From: Candolleomyces eurysporus
Taxonomy: Eukaryota > Basidiomycota > Agaricomycetes > Agaricales > Psathyrellaceae
DNA: 64,000 nt
Assembly (NCBI GenBank): GCA_027579435.1
Contig: JANBPK010000828.1
Coordinates: 19,338 to 83,337 of the forward strand
Direction: 5' to 3'
Of the stretch, positions 13,230-23,921 are shown in pieces; within the stretch, counting starts at the first letter, position 1, and the number at the start of each line of letters is the position of its first letter. Below the pieces are notes generated by a model, which worked only from the letters and a program-made list of their open reading frames with translations, searched no databases and had not been told where the DNA came from. Both the position numbers and the translations under genes were made by a program.

Positions 13230-14922
13230 TCAAGGTATCATAGAGGTTTCCTGTATCGCCCGCGCCCGCGTATCATAATACGACCTCACCAACCCCTCCA
13301 GCTGCGTCCAAAAAGCAACGTCCGCCGGATCATCGCCATTAACCGGTTCCAGCACGGTCAGGTTGGGAAACACAGCNGCGACATACTGCCCNACGGCAAT
13401 AAGCTGGCTGAGCGGCATCTGCGCGTCCGACTGGTCCCCGGTGCCGATGCACAGCGTCGAGAGCTGGGGCAGGTGGGNTGGGCGCTGGGGCGGGGGAGGG
13501 ATGCTGGACAGGTCGATTGGCGCGTTGAAGTACTCGAGCGACGGGNCACTGTTTGGAAAGTGCGTCCAGAGAGCCAAGCCCCGGGTAGACAGTGGCGTCC
13601 CTGGCTGATAGAGCCGTTGGTCGCACAGTCAAGCGAACAAGGTGGGGAAGGTTGGGGGCGACGTTGATNATCTTGGATATCATGTCTTTGTCGATGAAAG
13701 GGACCTGCTCAATTGTTATCTCGCACAATTGGGTCGCATTGGAGAGGGCGGAGAGGAATTCACGAGTTCGATGGATGGCAGGGTCCACGGTCCCTGAAAG
13801 TCTGAGACGACGTCGTTCATCGCCTGTGACCGTGATCGTTTGAATGGTATCCTTACTCCGTTCCAGGTAGATGCGAAGGGCGTGTGGAAGAAGTAGGAAA
13901 GAGCCAGACCCCGCTAAAGACACGTCGAGTCTAAGTGCTTGAAGATTGGTGGGCGAAATTATGCGNGCGGCGTCGAACTGCAACTCTCCATCTCCACGGA
14001 CCCCAAACCAAGAAAGCGTCGGAAACTCCGCNTGCCTTTTAAGCGCGTTGGCGGTAACATCCTCGATTGTTTTAGCTTTCTCAATTGAGAAACTTGTGGC
14101 CTCGCCAAGCCTGACACCATTTTCGAAGTAGAGAGCACTCAGAGCCGGGATATGCTTCAGAAATAGTAGTTCGTCTGGTTCCATTGGTGGGTTGAGTTGG
14201 AGGACTAAACGTCGGAGCCCTTGGACCNTTGGAATGTATGCTGCTGCGCTCGCGCAGACTGGGGCAATNACATTGAGTTCTTCGAGGTTTTTCGCTTTCA
14301 TAGAAATNTCCACCAAGCACGTTGTCGTAAAGTTCGAAGCCTCGGAGTCCTCCCCCAAAGATCCTATGCTGCAATACTCCANTTGAGCAGCGAACCTGGA
14401 AAGGAATNTGGACGAAAGAGCGTCTGTTGAACGGATATTGAGGCGCCTGAGTCTGGGGAATAGAGTATCGAGGGAGTTTGCTTGTCTAGCAAGCATCATA
14501 AACCANGCTGAGAACGNNNTTGTATCGTTTTTGATGGNCAATTTTCGGATTCGTGGGGAATAAATGGCAAAGCGGGACCAGATATCACNCAGCAAAGCTT
14601 CAGTNAAGATCTAGACAAGACGATGAGGACGACGCTCNNGACTTTGAATAGTTCAATATCAAAANTAACTCACGCTGGGTGGAGGAACCNCTTCAACTGA
14701 GGGTAGCAGGCGAATGCANGGCAAGAACGACTCCATTGACTCCCAGAGTTGGTCGATCGAGGCATGAAAGAAAGTTTTGCTCACGATGAGCAAGGGGACC
14801 AGGTGTCGTTTCCATTTTCCAAGGGTTGTGCTCGTCTGTTGGAGGTTTTCGCTCAATTTCCTGATAATGGCATCCACAACTTCTTGATTACAGAACACTT
14901 GCTCTGCTGGGCTCATTGACAT
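13230..14922 (-). CDS. F-box-like / leucine-rich protein (subfamily i)
   Basis: Probable SCF substrate-receptor-type protein. Seen: ATG at 14920-14922; an F-box-like N-terminus (NQEVVDAIIRKLSENL and TFFHASIDQLWESMESFL); an intron at about 14596-14670; then Leu-rich repeats (PRLRRLNIRSTDALSS, LLLPHALRIYLERSKDTI) and a C-terminal helix AFWTQLEGLVRSYYDTRARA. It is clearly related to the gene at 20870-22647, which has the same HASIDQLW, LLPHALRIYLER and FW(T/E)xxxxLVxSY landmarks. The frame breaks at a lone N at 13546. Deleting it gives QCPSLEYFNAPIDL in frame, so the gene is probably intact. Many other single Ns fall inside codons. Confidence 0.72.
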
Positions 14923-15028
14923 CTTNGAGGGCGCAATTCTGGTCAGGCGCGAAAGCTGCTTAACAGCAGNNCNAAAAATACTCGCCTAGAATNNACAAGT
15001 TCTAAACCAAGTNTATGAGAGTAANCNG

Positions 15029-15172
15029 NNNNNNNNNNNNNNNNNNNNNNNNNNNNNNNNNNNNNNNNNNNNNNNNNNNNNNNNNNNNNNNNNNNNNNNN
15101 NNNNNNNNNNNNNNNNNNNNNNNNNNNNNNNNNNNNNNNNNNNNNNNNNNNNNNNNNNNNNNNNNNNNNNNN
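15029..15172. other. Assembly gap (run of N)
   Basis: An unbroken run of N from 15029 to 15172, preceded by isolated Ns from about 14930. It abuts the transposase remnant, as expected where a repeat stopped assembly. True size unknown. Confidence 0.98.
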
Positions 15173-15502
15173 TACACATTCATGATAAAAAGGAGGTGAA
15201 GGAAGAGAGGGGGTGTATTGATTTTCAGCAGGATGGGGCACCTAGCCATACCACAAAGACAACTTTTGCTTGGTTCAAGAAGGCTCAGATCCCACCTGCT
15301 GAGCATCCGGCACAATCACCCGATGTCAACCCAATTGAGCCAGTTTGGCACGACTTGAAGGAACGAATCCGTTCTCAGATCCATCCCAGAACTGTTGAAG
15401 GCCTTAAAGCAGCGGTACATGCTGCATGGAACTCGCGTGAACAAGATGCCTGAGCGTGTCGAGGCTCTCTTAGAGGCAAAGGGGGGTCATACTCGATTTT
15501 AA
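15173..15502 (+). mobile_element. Tc1/mariner-type transposase, C-terminal remnant
   Basis: Fragment of a DDE transposase that moves DNA by cut and paste (family knowledge). Seen: the second catalytic Asp region FQQDGAPSHTTK, then AQSPDVNPIEPVWHDLKERI with the D/NxxE of the catalytic triad, and the typical Tc1-type end MPERVEALLEAKGGHTRF followed by TAA at 15500-15502. The main frame stops at 15453. The C-terminal tail continues in another frame from about 15430, so an indel has broken it. The N-terminal half is missing into the assembly gap. No terminal inverted repeat could be checked because the left end is absent. Dead remnant. Confidence 0.85.
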
Positions 15503-15717
15503 TGTACTATTCATCAATGTTACTCTGTGCTACTACTCTGGCGAGTTTCTGTCCTAATGGGACGCACAGGCCCAGTTCCTTGGGTCGTGTCAGTGTCGCA
15601 GTCTAGTCGACATAAGGTTGCCTCGTTGCCTGCGCCTATTAAAAACCCTTTACAACCATATGATGAGCACTGTAACGCGCCCATTCCTCCTACGCCTTTG
15701 CTCTCGCCGTTCCCGTC

Positions 15718-16882
15718 ATGCCCCCAGCATTTAGTTTCAACCTTTTCCGAAGAACTGATGGTGTATACCTGCCACAGGACACGATAAGACCTACCGATAT
15801 CGTTATTCTGTGCGCCTTTCTCCTCCAAATGGATATCAGATGAAGGGTTGCTGATATGAGATCCAGGATTATAGGCCCGACTGGCGCCGGAAAGAGTACT
15901 GTGAGGACAACATGCGACTCCATGTACCATCAGCTCACTGACTCAATTAGTTCATAAACAATGTCCTTGGGAGATCGGAGGCACCAGTCGGCCATGACCT
16001 CTCATCCTGTACCACGCAGCTTGGGTACTACTTCATTGACGTGCCTAACAACTCGGGGTTGGCGAAGGCCTTTGAAATTGGCGGCCAAAGAATCGTACTA
16101 GTGGACACACCGGGCTTTAATCAGCAGCATCTATCAGACTTTGAGGTTTTTCACCGCATAGCTGTCCATCTTGCATCTTCGTGAGTCCTCGGCCTCCAAG
16201 GATTGAAAGCAACTTATATTCTGTGACCAGATACGCTTCCAGCATGAACATCGGAAGTGCCATTTACATGTCTCGGGTTCACCGCAATATGCAGAGACCG
16301 GGAGACGATTTCGACCTCAAGGTGTTCCGAAAGTTTTGTGTGGATCAGGGTCTCTCCAAGGCCATCCTTGCGACCACCGGATGGGATAGATATTTACCAG
16401 AAAGCGGCGAATCAAACTGGGAAAACTTGGACACGCTTTGGGGCAACATAATCTCTGAATTGGGACCTCACACAGAGGCAGAAACGACGGCTCTATGGGA
16501 CACGAGAGAGTCCGCCTGGAATCTTATCAGACTTGTCTTAACGCAGCGTGCGGAGTCCCGTATCGACGGCGCCGTACTAAACATTCAAAAGCAACCTGTC
16601 GATCAAGGCAAGAAACTCGAAGACACTGACAATGCTCAACGACTTCATCCAAGATTGGAGGCGCTGCTCAAGGGATCAGGCTCGTTCCCAGCTCAAGCAC
16701 TCAAGGACAAACGCGTGCCGCTGGGCACTCGTATCTTGAGTTCCCCGGGTTTTGTGAGTATTTCGAACCACGGTTTTGATCCTTTTTCACTGGCGTTCTT
16801 TACAGTCATGAGATCCAGGAAGAGTGTTGTATCCCTGCAAGCTACATCGAGTTCTTCATCGCTCTCAAATAGCATTCCGTAA
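15718..16882 (+). CDS. P-loop GTPase, AIG1/G-domain-like
   Basis: Probable GTP-binding protein of the small agaricomycete G-domain family. Seen: ATG at 15718; exon 1 (15718-15809) ending DTIRPTDIVIL; exon 2 (15867-15900) encoding the P-loop in LIIGPTGAGKST; exon 3 (15951-16180) with the DTPG switch motif in RIVLVDTPGFNQ; and exon 4 from 16231 with ATTGWDRYLPESG and a Leu-rich helical tail. Splice sites are all GT-AG, and the frame is continuous to SSPGF. The end is uncertain. Reading straight on gives a stop at 16880-16882. Splicing a good-looking intron (16754-16805) leads to HEIQEECCIPASYIEFFIAL, which looks coding but is out of phase by one base. It sits 0.8 kb upstream of a NACHT gene on the same strand. 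Confidence 0.75.
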
Positions 16883-17704
16883 TGTACTGTAGACTCTAAC
16901 GCGTATCCATGTTCCCTGGCCTTTAGTAGGCAAAGGTCTATCGAAGCTGTGGTAGCTGGGATTCCGTTCCAAGAACCAACTTGAAGATACCCAGAAAGAA
17001 TTCGACCCGCTGACTAGCCCCGACTGGGAGCGAGAATAGCCTGGTATACCAAGGTCAGAAAACACCTTTATAGCTTGGCACGGAAGTGAGAGGCACGGTG
17101 GTGTTCAATGTTAGCAAAGACCGCATGGCAGCCCTGCAGAATAAGACGAAGCGGAGGTCAAGAACAAATTATTAGTTGACGGGTGCAGCAGTGTAAATGT
17201 GTCATTGTGGTGGAACCTGGATGGATATTGATTGTGCGTGATACAGAGCACAGAAAAGGGTACCGGACTTGTTCTAAGTTGCACGGGTCGGAGGCGTACA
17301 GGTCGTTGAAGGTGGCAGATCATGAAAACCGGTTTGTTGGGAAAGGGGCTTTTAAGATGCATCATTTATTAATCCATTCTGGATGAGTGGCAAAGAGAGA
17401 GAGCTCAAGCGTCTACTTCACCGTGACGTTGTTTAATATAACTTGGTCACCCTAATTGCTCTTGTGGTGAACACTGGGTCATGAGGATGGATATGCAAGG
17501 GAGAGATGGACCCCTGGAAACCTAGATGAAGGCCGAGGTTGACTTCGAGGCCTGAAGGCCTGAGGTCTGGTGTCCGGACAGTTCCTTGCTCGATCGCGCA
17601 AATTTGTTTGCACCGCATGCGGCATGGACGCCTCGTGCCTGCTTGCCATCACACGGTGGTTCGTCTCTTGCTCCCTCCCCTCATTACCCTGCATCCCCTG
17701 CACA
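16883..17704. other. Intergenic region, GTPase to NACHT
   Basis: About 0.8 kb with no supported gene; only short open frames lacking motifs are present. It should contain the NACHT promoter. The last 130 bp are pyrimidine-rich on the plus strand. Confidence 0.35.
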
Positions 17705-19960
17705 ATGCTCCCAGAGTCCAAGAAGCCCAGTTTCCTGTCTCGCTTCCTCTCGTTGTTTCGCGGTCGCAGCCCCGGCGGCAGCTCTGCTGTTGATGGCCGC
17801 ACACACTCAGTCCCCGATTTATTGCCCCCTCCAGGCAGCTCGACCCCCCAATGCCACGAATCTCAGCCTCCAATCCGTCCATCCAAAAGCGAGAGCGAAA
17901 TAGTCGACTCCTCGCAACATATGGCGCCCGCGATGCCTGACAATCAACGTCATATCCAAGCGCCACAGCCAATCCCAGCGCTGCAGTCTGACAACAATCC
18001 GCCAGTATCTGGGGCACAAGGCCCCACAGCATTTTTTCCGGGTGCCAGTGGATTTCAAATAGGAAATTTCCAAGTAGTGAACAGCACTGGCGATAAGTCG
18101 ATTGATGGTACGCCAATTCACTGGGACAACCGACGGAGTCATGACTAAATCATGTACCGACGCAGGCTGGGGCCTGCTGTCGAACAACATTGCGCGCAAC
18201 GCTCTACACAATTCCGACGCTCGATACGACGCTCCAAAATGCGATGAAGATACTCGTGTGGAGGTCACTGGAGCGATCATGGGCTGGATTATGGATCGCA
18301 ACGGACCCCAACGCTTGCTATGTATGACGGGTGCCGCAGGATCAGGGAAGTCTGCATTGCAACAGACAACGGCCGAGAAATGCTTGGAGAACGGTATACT
18401 CGGATCTACATTCTTCTTTTTGGTTACGGATCCCACCCGCAATACAGTCAAGCAAGTCGTCCCCACCATCGCGTACCAATTGGGAGAAACGAATAATGCC
18501 CTCAAGCTATGTATCAAGTCCGCAGTCGAGAGCGATCTGTTGATTTTCGATAAGTCGCTGCGGACGCAGATGACCACCCTTATCGCTGAGCCCACGCTGC
18601 GATGTAAACGCATGGGCACGGACCTCACCACACTTCCACACGCCATTCTCATCGACGGCCTTGACGAATGCACGGGTGAAGATCGTCAGGCAGAACTTCT
18701 GACCGCTGTCAAGGAGTGCCTTCTCATCGACGGCCTCCCATTCCGCGTCTTCGTCGCCAGCCGACCGGAGTGGGCTATTCGTACTGCGCTTGAACCTGGT
18801 GGAGATCTGTGGAAGGTGGCATCCCGCATCCAACTCAGTGACCAGTACGACGCCTCTGGGGATATGCATCGATACCTGCAGAGGAGATTCGAACTCATCA
18901 GCCTACGCATCGGCGATCCCGAATGGTTCAGCGCGGGCCACATCGACACCCTGGTCCAAGCTGCGTCTGGGCAGTTCATTTACGTCGCCACGGCCTACAA
19001 GTACATATCGGAGCGTCGAGCTTCACCCGCGGAGAGGCTGAAGATCGTCCTCACCTGGACACCACACGAAGGACAAGCGACACGGCCATTTGCGGCACTT
19101 GACAAGCTTTATACCAACGTTTTGTTGGCCGCAAAGAACGCGTATGAAGCTGTGGATAGCCATCATGAGCGCGACTTTCTTCTACTGTTCAGGGTGCACC
19201 ATGTTGGTGTTACTGGGTTTCGTTTGAAATGTCGCCAGACCACTATGACACGACCTCCGGCAGGTCTTATCTCTGCGCTCCTAGGCCTGGAAACCCGGGC
19301 TGAAGAAACTCTGATCTCGGACCTCCATTCCCTTGTAGCTCTCGAAACGGGTCGTGGTGGTGATTTACCCCTACGCCTGTACCATAAATCCTTCTCCGAC
19401 TTCTTGGAAGAAGAAAGTCGTGCAAAAGACTTGTTTGTACCGGAAGATCGGGTTTACACTCACCTCGCAAAGTGCTCTATGCGACATATCGCTGAATGTC
19501 CATTAGACTTTGACTCCCGTGCGTAATTCCTGTTTGATTACCGACTGCGTTTACAACTCTCTGTTTTAGTACCGGCCAAGTGGGAGAACCTACGTCTCCC
19601 TCTGCTTCATAGGCGTTCTCTGAAGGAAGCCATCGAGGACCTGCCGAGTTTCATGAGTAGCGCCACTGCTATTGATGATGAAGTTGCTGGCTTCACCGAG
19701 AACGGCGGATGGCAGAAAATCGACAGGTTGTTGCCTCCGCTGTGCCGTTCGTACGGATGGTCTTCTAGATCGTTTGACGATTGGCTAGGCACTCTCCGTA
19801 GTTTTACTGATCACCTGAAAGTGAGTCATTCTTGCTTGCGTCGAGGCAGCCTCTGACATCAGTTTTGTCGTACTTTTAGGCCCGAAAGCCTGACGCCGCT
19901 GCAGTTATAAGCGTGCTTGTCAAAAAGTGGGAAGAAGATCACCACCCAGTGCCTATCTAG
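17705..19960 (+). CDS. NACHT domain (STAND/NLR-like) protein
   Basis: Signal-transducing NTPase of the fungal NLR-like class; such proteins often control programmed cell death and non-self responses (family knowledge). Seen: ATG 17705; a disordered Ser/Pro-rich leader with a short motif FFPGASGFQIGNFQVVN near residues 110-130; intron 18108-18165; Walker A MTGAAGSGKSAL near residue 190; Walker B ILIDGLDEC near residue 295; RVFVASRPEW (NACHT sensor region); ASGQFIYVATAYKYI; and YHKSFSDFLEEESRA. Later introns lie at 19519-19569 and after FTDHLK (about 19819-19879). The last exon ends at a TAG at 19958-19960. No WD40, ankyrin or TPR repeats follow, so the protein ends soon after the helical region (about 690 aa). 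Reading frame fully open. The ligand and effector are unknown. Confidence 0.9.
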
Positions 19961-20869
19961 ATGAAAAGAGAACAAAATAATAGTCTATATTCAAATTCCC
20001 GTGTTTCGATTTCGGACTTGGATTCCAGTCATCCGGAATGGCTGTTCTAGTTTTTCGTGTTTTTCTACGGTACAGGACACTTTAACTTATTAGCCAGATC
20101 ATACTTCGACAACATGCACCTGTATGACTACGAGGCTGAGACCTGTCAGTATCCCTATTATCTGCAGACTAAACCAAGTGAAATAGCATAGTAGGAAAAC
20201 ACTTGCGGCGGGCGGATGTAGTTGGATGGCGTCGCGCCTTACACATCTCAGTTCGGGAAAACCAGGTACGACACATGAATAGATTCTTGACCATTCCTTC
20301 TTTGTCTTTCTCTCAATAACGGTTGACGATGCTGTTGGGAAGGCCGTCGCCCCGTACTACAATCTACATTCTATATCCTAGCTTATGAACTTAAACCTCA
20401 ACATATCTTGCTCTCTTCCAGTGATACGCACACTGTCGTAGCATGTACAGTCAAAGTATCCCCTTCAGTGTCCTATAAGTCTTGCCTCGCTTCGTTACGG
20501 CTTCAAGAACCGAGACTACGACTCAGGTGTACTCGTAGAATGTTAGCTTGTGAAGCTTGAGCTTCGGTGTGCATCCCAAAGTATACGTGCCTCGTACCTC
20601 ATCTTTGGGAGACAATGCCACAAATGGCACAATAAGTTACGCACCTCCGTGCCGTGAGGGTCAAAGCTAATAAAATTTATTTCTCCGAGTCGGTGGTCAA
20701 CTCTGCAGAATGCAGAAAGGACATCCTTGGAAAAGCCTGGTCCAATCGGAGAGAGCTGCCAAGGAGTAAACATCTGTAAACTGATCGAGGACATATGTTT
20801 ATAGATACTAGGGGATAGGGGATGGGAGAAACACAACAAATAAAAAAGTCAAATAGTAGTATAGACGAA
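19961..20869. other. Intergenic region
   Basis: About 0.9 kb between the NACHT 3' end and the 3' end of the next F-box-like gene. Open frames are short and unrecognised. No supported gene, RNA or repeat. Confidence 0.35.
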
Positions 20870-22647
20870 CTAGACTCGAGTTCGCTGTAAACTTCGGAAC
20901 CTAGCCACATCTTGATATGAATGGACGAGGTCTCGGACACCTTCCCAAAAGTTGGCCTCCTCCGTATCGCCACCGCCTGTAACCGTCTCTACGATAGTTA
21001 CAGTTGGGAATAGGACGTCTAAATATCTTGCAATAGATATTATTCTCTTGATACCAGAGTGTCCACGAGGTCCACCGTCGATGGAGAGCATGGATAGTCG
21101 GGAGCTGGATTTCGTGATGTCGTTGATGTGAGGGAGGGGTTGTGTCCAATCGATTGGCATGCTGAGAGACTCGAGCAGAGGATTACCTCTGACAATATCC
21201 TCCAATACACCTGGTCGAGGAATGAGGAGTTCGTCGTTTGATAATATTGTCAAGCGTGATGGACGGAGGGTCAGGTGCGTGAGATTGGGCAAATTGGGAA
21301 GGATATCGCAAATCTCGAAAAGGATGTTTCGCTTGGGGAAAGGGACGTCATGAATCTGGAGCTCACACACCTGGGATGCCTGGGACAAGGTCGAGATGAA
21401 TTCTTGAGAATGGCGAAAGGCTGGATCTGTCCTGTAGGGGTCCAAGAGCTCAGGACAATGACTTGGCCCTTGGATGCCAAGTTCCGAACGTTTTATTTGG
21501 AGTTTCTTCAGGTTTTTATTGCGCTCGAGGTAAATGCGGAGAGCATGTGGAAGTAGCAGAATCCTCGCTCTGTCCGTTGGGCGGAAGATGAGGTCCAACG
21601 TTTGAAGATTGCAGGGGAAGATCCCTTTTGTCGCCACTGAGTACTGGACGTACCCATCCCCGAAAATGGAGAGAGCATCGAGGTGCGGAAGCTCATGTGA
21701 TGTCTGTAAGGCGCTCTGAATGTGCGATGATTGGATGTCGCTACTGGCGATATCGGGGAAGGCACTCTCGTAGTCCACAATAAGCCGCTTCAGCCCTGGA
21801 ATCCGGTTGAGAAATCGGAGGACTCCCGCGTTCAATGAAGGAAGTACTGGTCCGCCAATGGTTAAGTCCTCGAGGCTTCGAATCTTGTCGAGATGCTCTG
21901 TTGCGCTACTCAGCAGTCGGGGTGATAATTGCAAGTCAAGGTGAAAGAGATGGTCTGCCTTCATGCAGAGATTCGTGATCGCAATGGAGACGAAAGCGAA
22001 GGACTCCGGATCGTTTTCAACATCAAGAATATGACATTCATCTAGTTGAGATGCGACGCTATTCAGCAGTGCGGAAGAACCTGCGTTGGCCGATTGAATG
22101 ATGAGGGTCTTCAGCCTCGAAAACAAAGGGTGTGGGCAAGATGGTAGGCTGTAAAGAAAAGCGAACCACGTCCCAAATCGTCGTATATCGCTTGTCAGCG
22201 ACAGTTTTTTGATCCTGGATGAATAGATCGCGAAACGACCCCAAAACTCCCCTCCGGAGAGGAACTGGTGGCAAATCAGAAAATCGTAACGTGTTTCGAG
22301 AATGACTGACCTCGGGGTCTTTATTATCTTCCAATGACGGTAACATCCGAATGGAAGGCAAGAATGAGTCCATGACCTTCCAGAGCTGATCAATGGATGC
22401 GTGAAAGAAGACTCTGTCGACAGTCGCTAGTGGGACTAGCTGTCGCTTCCAGCCATATTCTGAGTGAATTTCTTGAAGTGAATCTGCAAGAGATTCTATG
22501 ATCTTGTTGACAAGCTCTTGAGTGCGTAACGTTCTCGCTGCCGCACTCTCGACGTTGTGGGTGTCTGATTAGGATCAAGATGAGATCGCGCTAGATGGAT
22601 AGTGTAAGGACTGTACCTTTATGCAGTACCACAGATGAGGTATCCAT
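20870..22647 (-). CDS. F-box-like / leucine-rich protein (subfamily i)
   Basis: Relative of the 13230-14922 gene. Seen: ATG at 22645-22647 opening MDTSSVVLHK; a short intron, then an F-box-like segment (LRTQELVNKIIESLADSL, RVFFHASIDQLWKVMDSFL); a second intron after NKDPE; and one long exon with Leu-rich repeats (FWGRFAIYSSRIKKLSL, LLPHALRIYLERNKNLKKL, LPNLPNLTHLTLRPSRL). It ends with NFWEGVRDLVHSYQDVARF and a TAG at 20870-20872. Reading frame intact, with no Ns. About 590 aa. The conserved FW...LV.SY tail is shared across several genes in this window. Expected to be an SCF substrate adaptor; target unknown. Confidence 0.78.
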
Positions 22648-23921
22648 CGCAAAACACTGATTAGAATCACGGTAGTGTTGGGGGAACTTCCTTGCTTATC
22701 GTCCTGGGAGTTGCGGTTAAGGATGATCTTACACTAAGCGCCCACCGCAAAGTCCGAACTTTGGCTTTCTTTACAATGCCTGAAAGTGGAAGTCTCATTT
22801 TAACCATAGTCTCAGTAGGTCTAGAGATCTAGAAGCGCGCCGGGCATGCCAGTGAATGTTGAATAGGAGAATAATTCGTCAACTCGGACGGGGTGAGTCA
22901 AACAGTGGTCTGGCGCGGTCAGATGCCTTGTCATGGAGCAAAATTGAGCAACCGCAGTGGTAGACAGACCTCCGAGGAAAGTGTCAATTGATGCTATACG
23001 TTGGTTCTCCATGACCTCGCCTGCCTGTGTATAACAGTGACCGACGGTTGGCAAACATGCATCTAGAATGATACAGCAAAACTCACCGCGACGTCATCGT
23101 AGCCCCCTATGGAATGGGCCAGATAAATCTATGACTGTCGGCTCCACGAGTGTTCAACAGTTTCAACTTGAGCGTCTGCGCTCAACGCTCAGGCTCATGG
23201 CAGACTCATGCCAAACAGCGCCAATCACATGTCGGCGTGTCGGATGAGGGATTGGTCAACTCAACTTTAAGCTTTAACTGTCACGGATCGCTAATCGTCT
23301 CTTCCTCTGCTCGAAAAAATCCAATCTTTTGAGTTTGGATACTGGTAACAGCCTATCTTTGAGCGATCTGCTTCTCCACTCATGCAGCTGTGTGTTTCTT
23401 CTCGAGATTCGGGCTTAAACCGACCATTTTACCGAGCGAAAGAAGTCGAAGCCATCTCCAAAAGTTGGGTCAATCTTCTAATATGTCTTGATCACAGGAC
23501 ATCATAAATTGCGTATCACCGGTGAAAGAAGCAGCAATTGTTCTCAGAACTACCACCAAACCCTCCTGCCGAGCTTCGACGACTAATGTTCGGAACAATG
23601 TCAGCTCGTACATTCGGAAAATCCCTGTCCTTGTCGACGCTTGTCGAAACCTCATGACTTCTCAAGGCTGGGAAACGTTACGGTGAGTCTTTCAATGCCC
23701 TTTCCCTTCTATTTTGCGTATACTTAGGCTAGGTCAGATACCCACGACGAATCCTGCGGGGAAACTTCCAATCCAGTATATCCGCTGTTACTCGTAATAT
23801 CGCCATCTTCGAGATGAATTTCGTTAAAGCGGACGAGCGGTGGTGCTACATAGGGCACCACATGCTAGCATTGCTGGTTTCTCTCTTCTTCGACTCAAGG
23901 CTCGCTCTCTGAGTATCAACA
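22648..23921. other. Divergent intergenic region
   Basis: About 1.3 kb between the divergent F-box-like and GMC oxidoreductase genes. It contains only short unrecognised open frames (for example 22821-23054 and 23470-23655, both minus). It should hold both promoters; I see no clear TATA box. Confidence 0.35.
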
